DNA of 64,000 bases from Globicatella sulfidifaciens DSM 15739 (GTDB lineage: Bacteria > Bacillota > Bacilli > Lactobacillales > Aerococcaceae), in NCBI RefSeq assembly GCF_900167405.1, contig NZ_FUWO01000003.1, forward strand, positions 3,571 to 67,570, written 5' to 3'. Numbering within the stretch: the stretch's first letter is position 1; each line of letters begins with the position of its first letter. A program made the translations under genes and the position numbers. Shown piece by piece: positions 20,921 to 28,418 of this stretch. The notes beneath the pieces are model-generated. The model ran no database searches. It was not told where the DNA came from and worked only from the letters and a program-made list of their open reading frames with translations.

Positions 20921-21182
20921 AGGCTGGGCAAAAACTTTTTAAATTCTGTTCAGGTATATCTATTTAATTCAAAGCGCAGTGGTTGAGTGGTCTCAAATGG
21001 CGTCTTAATGAGGCTGAGAATAATCTTGACCAATTCACTCAGATTAGTGCTCGATAATTAAACTCGCAGTGGTTGAGTGGTCTCAAACTGCGTCTTTTGA
21101 CTTGTTTGAGGCCTACTCAAACTGTGCGGGGGTAGGCAGATGAAGCGAAAATTATTTAATTTTCTACTTCTTGCCCACTCCC
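20921..21182 (+). repeat. Composite repeat, locus 2 (H, one 90-bp unit, closing A, one B)
   Basis: Head H starts AGGCTGGGCAAAAACTTTTT at 20921. The first A unit starts at 20974 and the second at 21064, exactly 90 bp apart. The closing A tail (TTGAGGCCTACTCAAA) leads into one B hairpin with arms TAGGCA and TGCCCA and inner arms AAAATTA/TAATTTT. In the first A copy the CTGCGT arm is mutated to ATGGCGT. It lies between mreD and the rplU promoter. The 20798-20920 stretch before it holds no gene or clear signal. Confidence 0.9.
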
Positions 21183-21295
21183 TTTTTGATGAATGATATA
21201 AACAATAAGCAACTGTAAATGTTAGGGTAATGCCACCTTGGGTAATATAGTTTAACAACACCAGAATAATTTACATTTCTTTTTCGAAAAAAACT

Positions 21296-21324
21296 TTGAC
21301 ACTGAAGGCCATATTTGTTATGAT
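21296..21324 (+). promoter_or_regulatory. Sigma-A promoter of rplU-prp-rpmA
   Basis: TTGACA (21296-21301), a 17-bp spacer and TATGAT (21319-21324). It is the strongest promoter match in this part of the window, as expected for ribosomal protein genes. Confidence 0.85.
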
Positions 21325-21330
21325 ACTTAT

Positions 21331-21451
21331 GTTGTATTTGTGTAGCACCACATCTGCAACCGCACAAGTTGAGTTTTAAGACCTGATGGCACTTAACATG
21401 GCGAGTCTAAGTGTAGGGGAAACCCGTAAATATAATATAGGAGGTGCTTTA
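21331..21451 (+). promoter_or_regulatory. Probable L21 leader (autoregulatory 5' UTR of rplU)
   Basis: A roughly 120-nt untranslated leader runs from the promoter to rplU. It holds GTAGCACCACATCTGCAACC, GACCTGATGGCAC, GGCGAGTCTAAGTG and AGGGGAAACCCG before TAGGAGGTGCTTTA. Firmicutes rplU genes typically carry a structured L21 leader that lets the protein control its operon. The identification rests on position and recalled motifs. The GCACC near the 5' end can pair with the GGTGC of the RBS. Confidence 0.65.
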
Positions 21452-21760
21452 ATGTACGCAATTATTAAAACTGGCGGTAAACAAATTAAAGTTGAAGTTG
21501 GTCAATCAATCTTTGTTGAAAAATTAGATGTAGAAGCAGGCGATAAAGTTACTTTTGATGAAGTAATCTTAGTAGGTGGCGAAACTACAAAAGTAGGAAC
21601 TCCATTAGTTGAAGGCGCAACTGTTGAAGCGACTGTTGAAAAACAAGGTCGTGAAAAGAAAGTTGTAACTTTCAGATACAGACGTCGTAAAGATTCACAT
21701 CGTAAACAAGGTCATCGTCAACCTTATACAAAATTAACAATTGACGCAATCAACGCTTAA
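21452..21760 (+). CDS. rplU: 50S ribosomal protein L21
   Basis: The 102-residue 50S protein L21, starting [18 protein letters not shown]. The basic C-terminal block [20 protein letters not shown] contacts 23S rRNA. The frame is open back to 21386, but that part is leader RNA. The true ATG at 21452 has AGGAGGTG 5 bp upstream. It is the first gene of rplU-prp-rpmA. Confidence 0.97.
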   Translation: MYAIIKTGGKQIKVEVGQSIFVEKLDVEAGDKVTFDEVILVGGETTKVGTPLVEGATVEATVEKQGREKKVVTFRYRRRKDSHRKQGHRQPYTKLTIDAINA

Positions 21761-21762
21761 TT

Positions 21763-22110
21763 ATGATTAAGATAAAAGTAATGGTTGATGATAAACAATT
21801 GATTCAACAAATTATTACAACCGGACATGCAGGTTATGCTGATTCTGGTTATGATATTGTTTGTGCAGCTGTTTCAAGTCAACTGATTTCGGTCGAAAAT
21901 TCATTACATCAACTGATCCAAGTACCCGTTCAAACAGAAGTGAACGAAGTTGATGGGGGTTATTTAAAAATAACTTTACCAACTGAATTGACCAAAAAAC
22001 AAACTGAACAATCACAACTATTATTATCACATTTAGTGTTTGCTTTAGAAGTGATTGCTGAAAGTTATCCTGAATTCGTAAAAATTCAAAATTCAAAATT
22101 TATACCATAG
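21763..22110 (+). CDS. prp: Ribosomal-processing cysteine protease Prp
   Basis: A 115-residue cysteine protease that trims the N-terminal extension of ribosomal protein L27 in Firmicutes. The catalytic pair is visible as His22 in TGHAGYA and Cys34 in DIVCAAVSS, the same numbers as in the S. aureus enzyme. It lies between rplU and rpmA, and the L27 encoded next carries the matching cleavage site. The start is 2 bp after rplU. Confidence 0.95.
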   Translation: MIKIKVMVDDKQLIQQIITTGHAGYADSGYDIVCAAVSSQLISVENSLHQLIQVPVQTEVNEVDGGYLKITLPTELTKKQTEQSQLLLSHLVFALEVIAESYPEFVKIQNSKFIP

Positions 22111-22123
22111 GAGGTGCTGTCTC

Positions 22124-22414
22124 ATGTTGAAATTAAATTTACAATTATTCGCTACTAAAAAGGGTGGGGGTTCTACTCAAAACGGTCGTGATTCTATTGC
22201 TAAACGTTTAGGTGCTAAAGCAGCTGACGGCGAAACAGTTACTGGTGGTTCTATCCTATACCGTCAACGCGGTACTAAAATCCATCCTGGTAACAATGTA
22301 GGTCGCGGTGGCGATGATACATTATACGCTTTAGTTGAAGGTGTTGTACGCTTTGAACGTAAAGGTAAAAAACATAAACAAGTTTCTGTTTATCCAGTTG
22401 CTGCAGAAGCTTAA
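22124..22414 (+). CDS. rpmA: 50S ribosomal protein L27 (with Prp-cleaved extension)
   Basis: A 96-residue L27 with N-terminus [17 protein letters not shown]. Residues 1-9 match the extension that Prp removes between Phe9 and Ala10. After cleavage the mature N-terminus can reach the peptidyl-transferase centre. RBS AGGAGGTG precedes the ATG. Last gene of the operon, before the terminator at 22469. Confidence 0.97.
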   Translation: MLKLNLQLFATKKGGGSTQNGRDSIAKRLGAKAADGETVTGGSILYRQRGTKIHPGNNVGRGGDDTLYALVEGVVRFERKGKKHKQVSVYPVAAEA

Positions 22415-22468
22415 TCCATATATATAAAGGCTCTAGACATTCTTCAAAAATGAATGGGCAGAAAAGGG

Positions 22469-22510
22469 GCATGTTAGTCTAAAAAAACTAATATGTCTTT
22501 TTTTTTTACT
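22469..22510 (+). terminator. Terminator of the rplU-prp-rpmA operon
   Basis: CATGTTAGT and ACTAATATG pair around CTAAAAAA and are followed by a run of nine T. Confidence 0.85.
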
Positions 22511-22528
22511 TAATTTTACCGGAATTAA

Positions 22529-22557
22529 GTGACAATTTGATGAGGATTTAGTATGAT
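22529..22557 (+). promoter_or_regulatory. Promoter of thrC
   Basis: GTGACA (22529-22534, five of six to consensus), a 17-bp spacer and TATGAT (22552-22557), 24 bp before the thrC ATG. Confidence 0.65.
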
Positions 22558-22581
22558 TATTCTTAGAAAGTAGGGATGGTA

Positions 22582-24087
22582 ATGACACAAATTTTATATA
22601 ATAGTACAAGAAATAATCAGAATAAATTAACGGCCGCCCAAGCCATTGTAAAAGGTATTGCTAATGATGGAGGACTATACTTTCCAGAGACCATGCCAAC
22701 AATTGACTTAGATTGGGACCACTTAAAAGATGCCTCTTATCAAACAATCGCTAAATTAGTTTTAGGAGCATTTTTTACTGATTTTACGGAAGATGAAATA
22801 GCTTATTGTGTGGATCGTGCCTATGATGATAAATTTGATAATGAATTGATTGCCCCTTTAAAAGCTATTAATGAACAAGTATCGGTTCTTGAATTATTTC
22901 ATGGGAATACGATTGCTTTTAAAGATATGGCTTTATCGATTTTACCGTATTTATTAACCACTGCTGCTAAAAAATTAAAGATAGAAGAAGAAATAGTCAT
23001 TCTAACGGCTACCTCTGGGGACACCGGAAAGGCAGCTCTAGCTGGTTTTAGCGAGGTACCCAATACACGAATAGTGGTATTTTATCCTAAAGATGGCGTT
23101 AGTGACATTCAAGAACGCCAAATGGTCACACAGGAGGGGAATAATACTAAGGTAGTGGCAGTTAATGGGAACTTTGATGACGCTCAAACTAAAGTAAAAG
23201 AATTATTTAATGATCAAGCATTAAACAAACAACTTAAAAAACAAGGTTTTTTACTTTCCAGTGCCAATTCCATTAATATTGGTCGATTAGTGCCACAGGT
23301 AGTTTATTATGTATATAGTTATGCTCAGTTATTAAAAAATGGTGCAATTAAATCAGGTGATCAAATAAATGTCTCGGTGCCGACGGGGAATTTTGGGAAC
23401 ATTTTGGCGGCTTATTTTGCTAAATTGATTGGGGTACCAATTGAAAAACTGATTTGTGCGTCTAATCGCAATAATGTATTAGTCGATTTCTTTAATGAGG
23501 GTATCTATGATAGAAGACGTCCTTTCTATTTAACAAGTTCACCATCAATGGACATTCTTGTTTCAAGTAATCTTGAAAGACTGATTTATTTATTGAATCA
23601 GCGTCAGGATGAGCCAACGAAAGAATGGATGGAACAATTAATTAATAAAGGAAGCTATCAAATTACTCAGACGGTTAAAGAACAATTAACTGATTTTTAT
23701 GCTAATGAAGCAGATGATTTCTTAACTGCTACGACCATTAAAGAGGTTTATCAAGACAATCATTATATTCTTGATCCACATACGGCTGTCGCATATGCAG
23801 TATATCAACAATATCTAAAGGAAACTCAATCACAAGATCGACAAAATGTAACAGTCATTGCAGGCACTGCCAGCCCTTATAAATTCCCAGAAAGTGTGTT
23901 ACATGCATTGGAAGTCAATACTGCTCAATTATCTGGACGTCAATTAATTGAAAAGTTGGCTGAAATCAGTCAAATTGAAGTGCCGTCTGCCATTAAAAAT
24001 CTTTTTGATGCGCCAATTCGACATCAAGAAGTCGTGGAAATTGAAGAGATGAAAGACACTATTTTACGATTTTTGATAAAATATTGA
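22582..24087 (+). CDS. thrC: Threonine synthase
   Basis: A 501-residue PLP enzyme that turns O-phosphohomoserine into threonine, of the long type found in E. coli and many Lactobacillales. The PLP lysine sits in GNTIAFKDMALS, and TATSGDTGKAAL and SVPTGNFGNILAAYFAK are conserved. AGGG at 22572-22575 favours ATG 22582 over the in-frame ATG at 22576. It has its own promoter and no other threonine genes nearby. Confidence 0.95.
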   Translation: MTQILYNSTRNNQNKLTAAQAIVKGIANDGGLYFPETMPTIDLDWDHLKDASYQTIAKLVLGAFFTDFTEDEIAYCVDRAYDDKFDNELIAPLKAINEQVSVLELFHGNTIAFKDMALSILPYLLTTAAKKLKIEEEIVILTATSGDTGKAALAGFSEVPNTRIVVFYPKDGVSDIQERQMVTQEGNNTKVVAVNGNFDDAQTKVKELFNDQALNKQLKKQGFLLSSANSINIGRLVPQVVYYVYSYAQLLKNGAIKSGDQINVSVPTGNFGNILAAYFAKLIGVPIEKLICASNRNNVLVDFFNEGIYDRRRPFYLTSSPSMDILVSSNLERLIYLLNQRQDEPTKEWMEQLINKGSYQITQTVKEQLTDFYANEADDFLTATTIKEVYQDNHYILDPHTAVAYAVYQQYLKETQSQDRQNVTVIAGTASPYKFPESVLHALEVNTAQLSGRQLIEKLAEISQIEVPSAIKNLFDAPIRHQEVVEIEEMKDTILRFLIKY

Positions 24088-24313
24088 CATAGTTGTTAAT
24101 ATTTCATGGTTACAACAATATCGTTTTTACTTAAATCAAGTATATATCAGTAAATTTGATCAATACAATGACGTCATGAATTAAAATGAATTTTTTTAGG
24201 TCGATGACTTTGGTTAATTCGGTTTATAATTAAAGTGGCATAATCAATTTTCATTAGAAAATCCTTAGGGATTCAAAATTAGACTGAATGGGTGACCAAT
24301 TTATTTTTGTTTA
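24088..24313. other. Intergenic AT-rich stretch with no recognised feature
   Basis: The region between thrC and repeat locus 3 has stop codons in all frames. I saw no strong terminator after thrC. A small AATCCTTAGGGATT palindrome near 24260 is the only structure. Confidence 0.5.
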
Positions 24314-24547
24314 AGGCTGGGCAAAAACTTTTAAAATTCTGTTCAGGCATATCTATTTAATTAAAAGCGCAGTGGTTGAGTGGTCTCAAACTGCGTCTTT
24401 CGACTTGTTTGAGGCCTACTCAACAGTGCGGGGGTAGGCCGACGAAGTGAAAATCATTCGATTTTCTACTTCTGGTCTACTCCCAACTGTGCGGGGGTAG
24501 GCAGACGAAGCGAAAATCAACTGATTTTCTACTTCTTGCCCACTCCC
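24314..24547 (+). repeat. Composite repeat, locus 3 (H, closing A, two B)
   Basis: H starts AGGCTGGGCAAAAACTT at 24314. The closing A starts at 24367 with GCGCAGTGGTTGAGTGGTC. Two B hairpins follow. The first has arms TAGGCC and GGTCTA; the last ends TTGCCCACTCCC, complementary to the TGGGCAA of H. It lies between thrC and the next promoter. Confidence 0.9.
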
Positions 24548-24602
24548 TTAACACCTTCAATAGAACGTCCTATTTTAACTTTAGTTTAAAAGCAATGTAT
24601 AG

Positions 24603-24608
24603 TATAAT
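24603..24608 (+). promoter_or_regulatory. Putative -10 box of the 24659 gene
   Basis: A perfect TATAAT lies 50 bp before the start codon; the -35 region 17 bp upstream is poor. Confidence 0.45.
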
Positions 24609-24658
24609 TAATCAATGTGGGAGCTTTCCTATAAATGACATTCAGAGAGGAAGATTAT

Positions 24659-25102
24659 ATGTCTAAAATTAAAGAAGCATTTGACAAGATCTTAGCTGAG
24701 AAGAAAATACCAGCTAACTATAAAGAAATTGAAAATGGACACCATTTATATCGCTTGCAGTTTAAGGCAAGTGAAACAAAGTTATTAATGGTCGAAATTA
24801 TAATTCAAGAAAGTGAAGATCCATATGTCGATAGTCAAATTATTTATCGCCATGTTCATCTATTAAATGATTACAATAAACGTGGTGAAGCTTTAGACTT
24901 AATCAATGAATTAAATGAAATGAAAACCGGTTATTATACTTTACATTTAGCAATGGATGGTGAAATTTTCTTAAGAAATATTATTCGTGTTGGCGAAGAT
25001 GTCACACCACTATATGAGACGGTAGTCTATGGAGCACGTATTGCTCGAGGTTTAATTCCTGCTTTAGTTGAGAAATTAGGTAAATCTAGCGAAATCGGGT
25101 AA
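24659..25102 (+). CDS. Conserved hypothetical protein, possibly YbjN-like
   Basis: A 147-residue soluble protein that I do not recognise with certainty. It alternates predicted helices and strands. Blocks such as LYRLQFKAS, HVHLLNDYNKRGEALD and GYYTLHLAMDGEIFLRN recall the YbjN / type III chaperone-like fold. That fold often binds other proteins. ATG 24659 has AGAGAGG 8 bp upstream; a frame from 24635 lacks an RBS. yitT follows 5 bp after the stop, so they are probably co-transcribed. Confidence 0.8.
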   Translation: MSKIKEAFDKILAEKKIPANYKEIENGHHLYRLQFKASETKLLMVEIIIQESEDPYVDSQIIYRHVHLLNDYNKRGEALDLINELNEMKTGYYTLHLAMDGEIFLRNIIRVGEDVTPLYETVVYGARIARGLIPALVEKLGKSSEIG

Positions 25103-25107
25103 GTTAA

Positions 25108-26016
25108 ATGATAAATAAATATTTAAGTGAACATCCAGAGGCGAATTTCTTTTTTCAAATATTTATTGCTGTTATATCCGCATTAATCTTTGGGTTATCA
25201 ATGAAATTTTTTCTAATTCCTGGCAATATCTTTAGCGCAGGAGCGCCTGGTTTAGCGCAAATAATCAATTATTTTACCCGTGAAACGGCGTTAGCAGCTA
25301 TCTTTACCACCGGTAATCTTTATTTCATCTTAAATATTCCGTTGATTATCTTAGCCTATTTAAAACTAGGAAAAGAATTTACTGTTATGACCTTAATAGT
25401 CGTTCTTTTTTCTTCATTGGCCACCAATTTATTTCCCTTAACATACGTTTCTCAAAATCCACTCATTAATGCAGTCATTGGTGGTGTCTTAACGGGTTTA
25501 GGAACAGGTATTACGATTAAGTATGGGATGTCAAGTGGGGGGTTCGATATATTATCGCTCTATTTATCGAAAACTTTCGGTTGGGATGTTGGAATGATGA
25601 CGTTATTAGTTAATTCGATAATTATTATTGGTTCTGGTTTGTTGTATAATTTAGAAACGGCTATCTTTACTTTAATTACGATTTTTGTAACTTCACGTAT
25701 GATCGATGCGATTCATACTGGAGAACAACGACTAACTGCCTTTATCGTGACCAATGATGCGGCTGCAGTGACCGCTAGTATCAGAACGCGTTTAATTCGA
25801 GGTTCAACAGTCATTGAAGCCCGTGGAGGTTATACAGGCGATAAACGTGACTTAATTATGGTAGTCATTAATCGCTATGAATTACATGAATTACAGTTAG
25901 CAGTTTTAGAATCTGACAGTAAAGCATTTGTTAATATTATTCAATCAACAAAAGTATTAGGACGATTTTTAACTAAAGAGCAACAAAAATTAATGAAAGC
26001 CCATCCAGTAAGATAA
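25108..26016 (+). CDS. YitT family membrane protein (DUF161/DUF2179)
   Basis: A 302-residue protein with five to six membrane helices (up to about residue 200) and a cytoplasmic C-terminal DUF2179 domain containing RGSTVIEARGGYTGDKRDLIMVV. Family motifs GLSMKFFLIPGN and YGMSSGGFDILSL are visible. The transported substrate of the family is unknown. The RBS is weak; translation may depend on the preceding gene, which ends 5 bp upstream. Confidence 0.88.
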   Translation: MINKYLSEHPEANFFFQIFIAVISALIFGLSMKFFLIPGNIFSAGAPGLAQIINYFTRETALAAIFTTGNLYFILNIPLIILAYLKLGKEFTVMTLIVVLFSSLATNLFPLTYVSQNPLINAVIGGVLTGLGTGITIKYGMSSGGFDILSLYLSKTFGWDVGMMTLLVNSIIIIGSGLLYNLETAIFTLITIFVTSRMIDAIHTGEQRLTAFIVTNDAAAVTASIRTRLIRGSTVIEARGGYTGDKRDLIMVVINRYELHELQLAVLESDSKAFVNIIQSTKVLGRFLTKEQQKLMKAHPVR

Positions 26017-26350
26017 AGTAAAATTTTGGTGTTGTGACTGATTATTGATGGCTATTGAATGTACCTTTTGTTTTTTTATAAATAATAGCGAGAGCGAAAG
26101 AAAAATATTTAAGTAGCTTTTTAAAATTGTTCTAGTATAAAGAAATTATCAGTCAATAAAAAAATACTAAACAAAATACTCGGATACCAGAATCTAAACC
26201 AAAGTTAAATGACGAGAATATAGCGATGTATTACAAGAAAAAAATAATCAATGAATCATTACTTTTAGTCGGTACTAAATAGTTTATTTTGTCGATATTT
26301 TAATCATTAATAATCTTTCAATATAATTTGAAGAAGAGACGCTAGACATG
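26017..26350. other. Intergenic stretch without recognised features
   Basis: About 330 bp of AT-rich sequence after yitT. I see no ORF, tRNA or convincing terminator. Repeat locus 4 begins directly after it. Confidence 0.5.
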
Positions 26351-26521
26351 AGGTTGGGCAAAAACTTTTTAAATTCTGTTCAGGCATATCTATTTAATTC
26401 AAAGCGCAGTGGTTGAGTGATCTCAAACTGCGTCATAAGGACTTGTTTGAAATCTACTCAACTGTGCGGGGGTGGGCAGACGAAGCGAAAATCATTTGAT
26501 TTTCTACTTCTTGCCCACTCC
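26351..26521 (+). repeat. Composite repeat, locus 4a (H, closing A, one B)
   Basis: This is the simplest full copy. H starts AGGTTGGGCAAAAACTTTTT at 26351, A starts at 26404, and one B hairpin has perfect outer arms TGGGCA/TGCCCA and inner arms AAAATCA/TGATTTT. The TTGGGCAA at the start is complementary to TTGCCCA near the end, so the copy is bounded by a short inverted repeat. Confidence 0.9.
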
Positions 26522-26544
26522 TTTTTATTTTTTGTTAATTAATA

Positions 26545-26904
26545 GCGCAGTGGTTGAGTGGTCTCAATCTGCGTGTTAAAGAGATTGGTCGTCAACTTGG
26601 TAAATTCAATCAACTTACTACTCGGTAATTAATAGCGCAGTGGTTGAGTGGTCTCAATCTGCGTCTTAATGAGGTTAAAGATAAATTTGGTAAACTCAAT
26701 CAAGTTATTGTTATTAAATTAGAAGCGCAGTGGTTGAGTGGTCTCAATCTGCGTCTTAATGAGGTTAAAGATAAATTTGGTAAACTCAATCAAGTTATTG
26801 TTATTAAATTAAAAGCGCAGTGGTTGAGTGGTCTCAACCTGCGTCTTAAAGAGATTGGTCCTCAACTTGGTAAATTCAATCAACTTATTACTCGGTAATT
26901 AAAA
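26545..26904 (+). repeat. Tandem array of four 90-bp units (locus 4b)
   Basis: The motif GCGCAGTGGTTGAGTGGTCT starts at 26545, 26635, 26725, 26815 and 26905, always exactly 90 bp apart. Each 90-bp unit has a conserved first 36 bp with a nested hairpin (GCGCAG..CTGCGT around TTGAG..CTCAA). The next 54 bp are more variable and come in two subtypes, one ending GTTATTGTTATTAAATT and one ending ACTCGGTAATT. The fifth start belongs to the closing A unit. The frame 26644-26898 stays open through the array, but I do not call it a gene. Confidence 0.92.
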
Positions 26905-27273
26905 GCGCAGTGGTTGAGTGGTCTCAATCTGCGTCTTAACGACTTGTTTGAGTCCTACTCAACTGTGCGGGGGTGGACAGACGAAGCGAAAATCATTCGT
27001 TTTCTACTTCTGGTTCACTCCCAACTATGCGGGGGTGAACAGACGAAGCGAAAATCATTCATTTTCTACTTCTGGTTCACTCCCAACTATGCGGGGGTGG
27101 ACAGACAAAGCGAAAATCATTTGATTATCTACTTTTGGTTCACTCCCAACTTTGCGGGGGTGGACAGACAAAGCGAAAATCATTTGATTTTCTACTTTTG
27201 GTCCACTCCCAACTGTGCGGGGGTGAACAGACGAAGCGAAAATCATTTGATTTTCTACTTTTGGTCCACTCCC
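26905..27273 (+). repeat. Closing A unit and array of five B hairpins (locus 4b)
   Basis: The closing A unit (26905-26966) has the tail TTGAGTCCTACTCAAC. Five B hairpins follow, starting at 26967, 27029, 27091, 27154 and 27217 (period 62-63 bp). Their outer arms vary (TGGACA or TGAACA on the left, GGTTCA or GGTCCA on the right). The array ends 35 bp before the yidC terminator, between convergent genes. Confidence 0.92.
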
Positions 27274-27307
27274 TCGTTAAATAAATTTGGATAATCAGTG
27301 GGAAAGC

Positions 27308-27367
27308 AAAAAAAGAGTAGGTGGGAAGTTCACCAATCAGCTGATTGGCCTTCGGATACCTACTCTT
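27308..27367 (-). terminator. Terminator of yidC (- strand), two-tier
   Basis: On the - strand AAGAGTAGGT pairs with ACCTACTCTT, with the palindrome CCAATCAGCTGATTGG inside, and the strand continues with TTTTTTT. Confidence 0.85.
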
Positions 27368-27386
27368 AAAATAGTTTTTTATTTAA

Positions 27387-28355
27387 TTATTTACGACGAT
27401 TTTGTTTTCCTGCATTACGGCGTTTGCTGTTTTCATTGACAGGTAATACCGGTTGTTTGGTAGGAATTAATCGTTTTGAACCTTCGGCAGTTGTTTCGTT
27501 GGCTTTTTTAACTTTGGTTCGTTTTTGACGAGGAGAATTCTCAAATTTTTTAGCTTCATCATCAAGCATTTTTTGAATTTTAGGTCTCATAACATGATTT
27601 GAATAAAGTTGTTGAATGAAACTAAAAATACTACCCGTTAAGAAATAAATTCCTAAACCAGCATTAGATGCATAAGAAATCCAGCCTAACATAATTGGAT
27701 TCATTAACATCATAGAATTAGTAGTTGAATTGGCAGTTGGATTATCCGTTTTTGGAGTAGCGCGTTGCATTAACCAACCTTGTAAGAAGGCAAATACCAC
27801 TACTAATGCGACAATCAATAAATTACGTTCACCTAAATGAATACCTAAGAATTTACTATCAATAATCTTCTGTGAAGAACGAATAGCGGTATAGACTGCT
27901 GAGATAATTGGCATTTGGATTAATAATGGTAAACACCCAGATAAGCCGCCAAACATATCAATATCATATTTTTTGTAAACAGCCATCAATTCATTATTTA
28001 AACGAGCTTTTTCAGTAGGGTCGTCTGTAGCATCGATTTCTGCACGAATATCATCAATTTCTGGCTGTGCAAATTTCATTCTTGCTTGACTAATCATTGA
28101 AGATTTTGTCATCTTTAATGATGAAGGTAACATTAATAATCGGGTAATAATGGTAACGATAATAATTGCGACACCATAACTACCACCAAAGATATTAGCT
28201 AAGAAGTTTAAAAAGGCTGTTGCAGGTTTACCAAAATATTCATATACCCAACCTGTTGGGGTTCCGTCTGCTGTATATTGCACACATCCACTCGCTATTA
28301 AGACAATACCAAATAATAATAATAGCATTGGAAGGTGTTTTTTTAATTTTTTCAT
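27387..28355 (-). CDS. yidC: Membrane protein insertase YidC (lipoprotein type)
   Basis: A 322-residue insertase of the Oxa1/Alb3/YidC group that places proteins in the membrane, alone or with SecYEG. It begins with a lipoprotein signal ending LIASGC (lipid-modified Cys24) and has about five membrane helices. The hydrophilic-groove region has MLPSSLKMTKSSMISQ, and the tail is Lys/Arg-rich. The true ATG is at 28355, preceded by GGAGAGTG. The open frame extends upstream to 28442, but those residues do not fit. It stands alone on the - strand without rnpA/rpmH, so it may be the second, YidC2-type copy. Confidence 0.93.
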   Translation of the reverse strand: MKKLKKHLPMLLLLFGIVLIASGCVQYTADGTPTGWVYEYFGKPATAFLNFLANIFGGSYGVAIIIVTIITRLLMLPSSLKMTKSSMISQARMKFAQPEIDDIRAEIDATDDPTEKARLNNELMAVYKKYDIDMFGGLSGCLPLLIQMPIISAVYTAIRSSQKIIDSKFLGIHLGERNLLIVALVVVFAFLQGWLMQRATPKTDNPTANSTTNSMMLMNPIMLGWISYASNAGLGIYFLTGSIFSFIQQLYSNHVMRPKIQKMLDDEAKKFENSPRQKRTKVKKANETTAEGSKRLIPTKQPVLPVNENSKRRNAGKQNRRK

Positions 28356-28389
28356 TAATTCACTCTCCATTAACATTTCATACCTATAT

Positions 28390-28418
28390 ACTATAATGAA
28401 ATATTGACAAATTTTCAA
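28390..28418 (-). promoter_or_regulatory. Promoter of yidC
   Basis: On the - strand TTGAAA (28413-28418), a 17-bp spacer and TATAGT (28390-28395). Confidence 0.7.

Noticed and set aside
21058-21367. Two short - strand frames before rplU
   Set aside because: They run through repeat locus 2 and the L21 leader and have no RBS or recognisable protein.
21386-21451. N-terminal extension of L21
   Set aside because: The codons overlap the structured leader; the strong RBS and family start lie at 21452.
24088-24313. Possible second ISL3-like miniature element near repeat locus 3
   Set aside because: No GGCTCT/AGAGCC ends and no direct repeats were found; only the element at 59281 passes both tests.
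26545-26575. tRNA-like D-arm or A-box in GGTTGAGTGG of the A unit
   Set aside because: The string fits the loose RRYNNARYGG pattern, but there is no T-arm, anticodon arm or acceptor stem nearby.
26644-26898. 84-codon open frame across the 90-bp array as a gene
   Set aside because: There is no convincing RBS and the frame begins inside a hairpin. It is kept as a finding because of its substitution pattern, not as a CDS.
26545-26960. CRISPR-like array of 36-bp repeats with 54-bp spacers
   Set aside because: The spacers are homologous to one another, two being nearly identical, and reappear at locus 5. No cas genes are present. The array continues into the B hairpins. It is a tandem repeat, not CRISPR.
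26914-27294. 126-codon open frame through the B array
   Set aside because: It is produced by tandem B hairpins with a period of 62-63 bp, so the repeated peptide changes frame between copies. There is no RBS.
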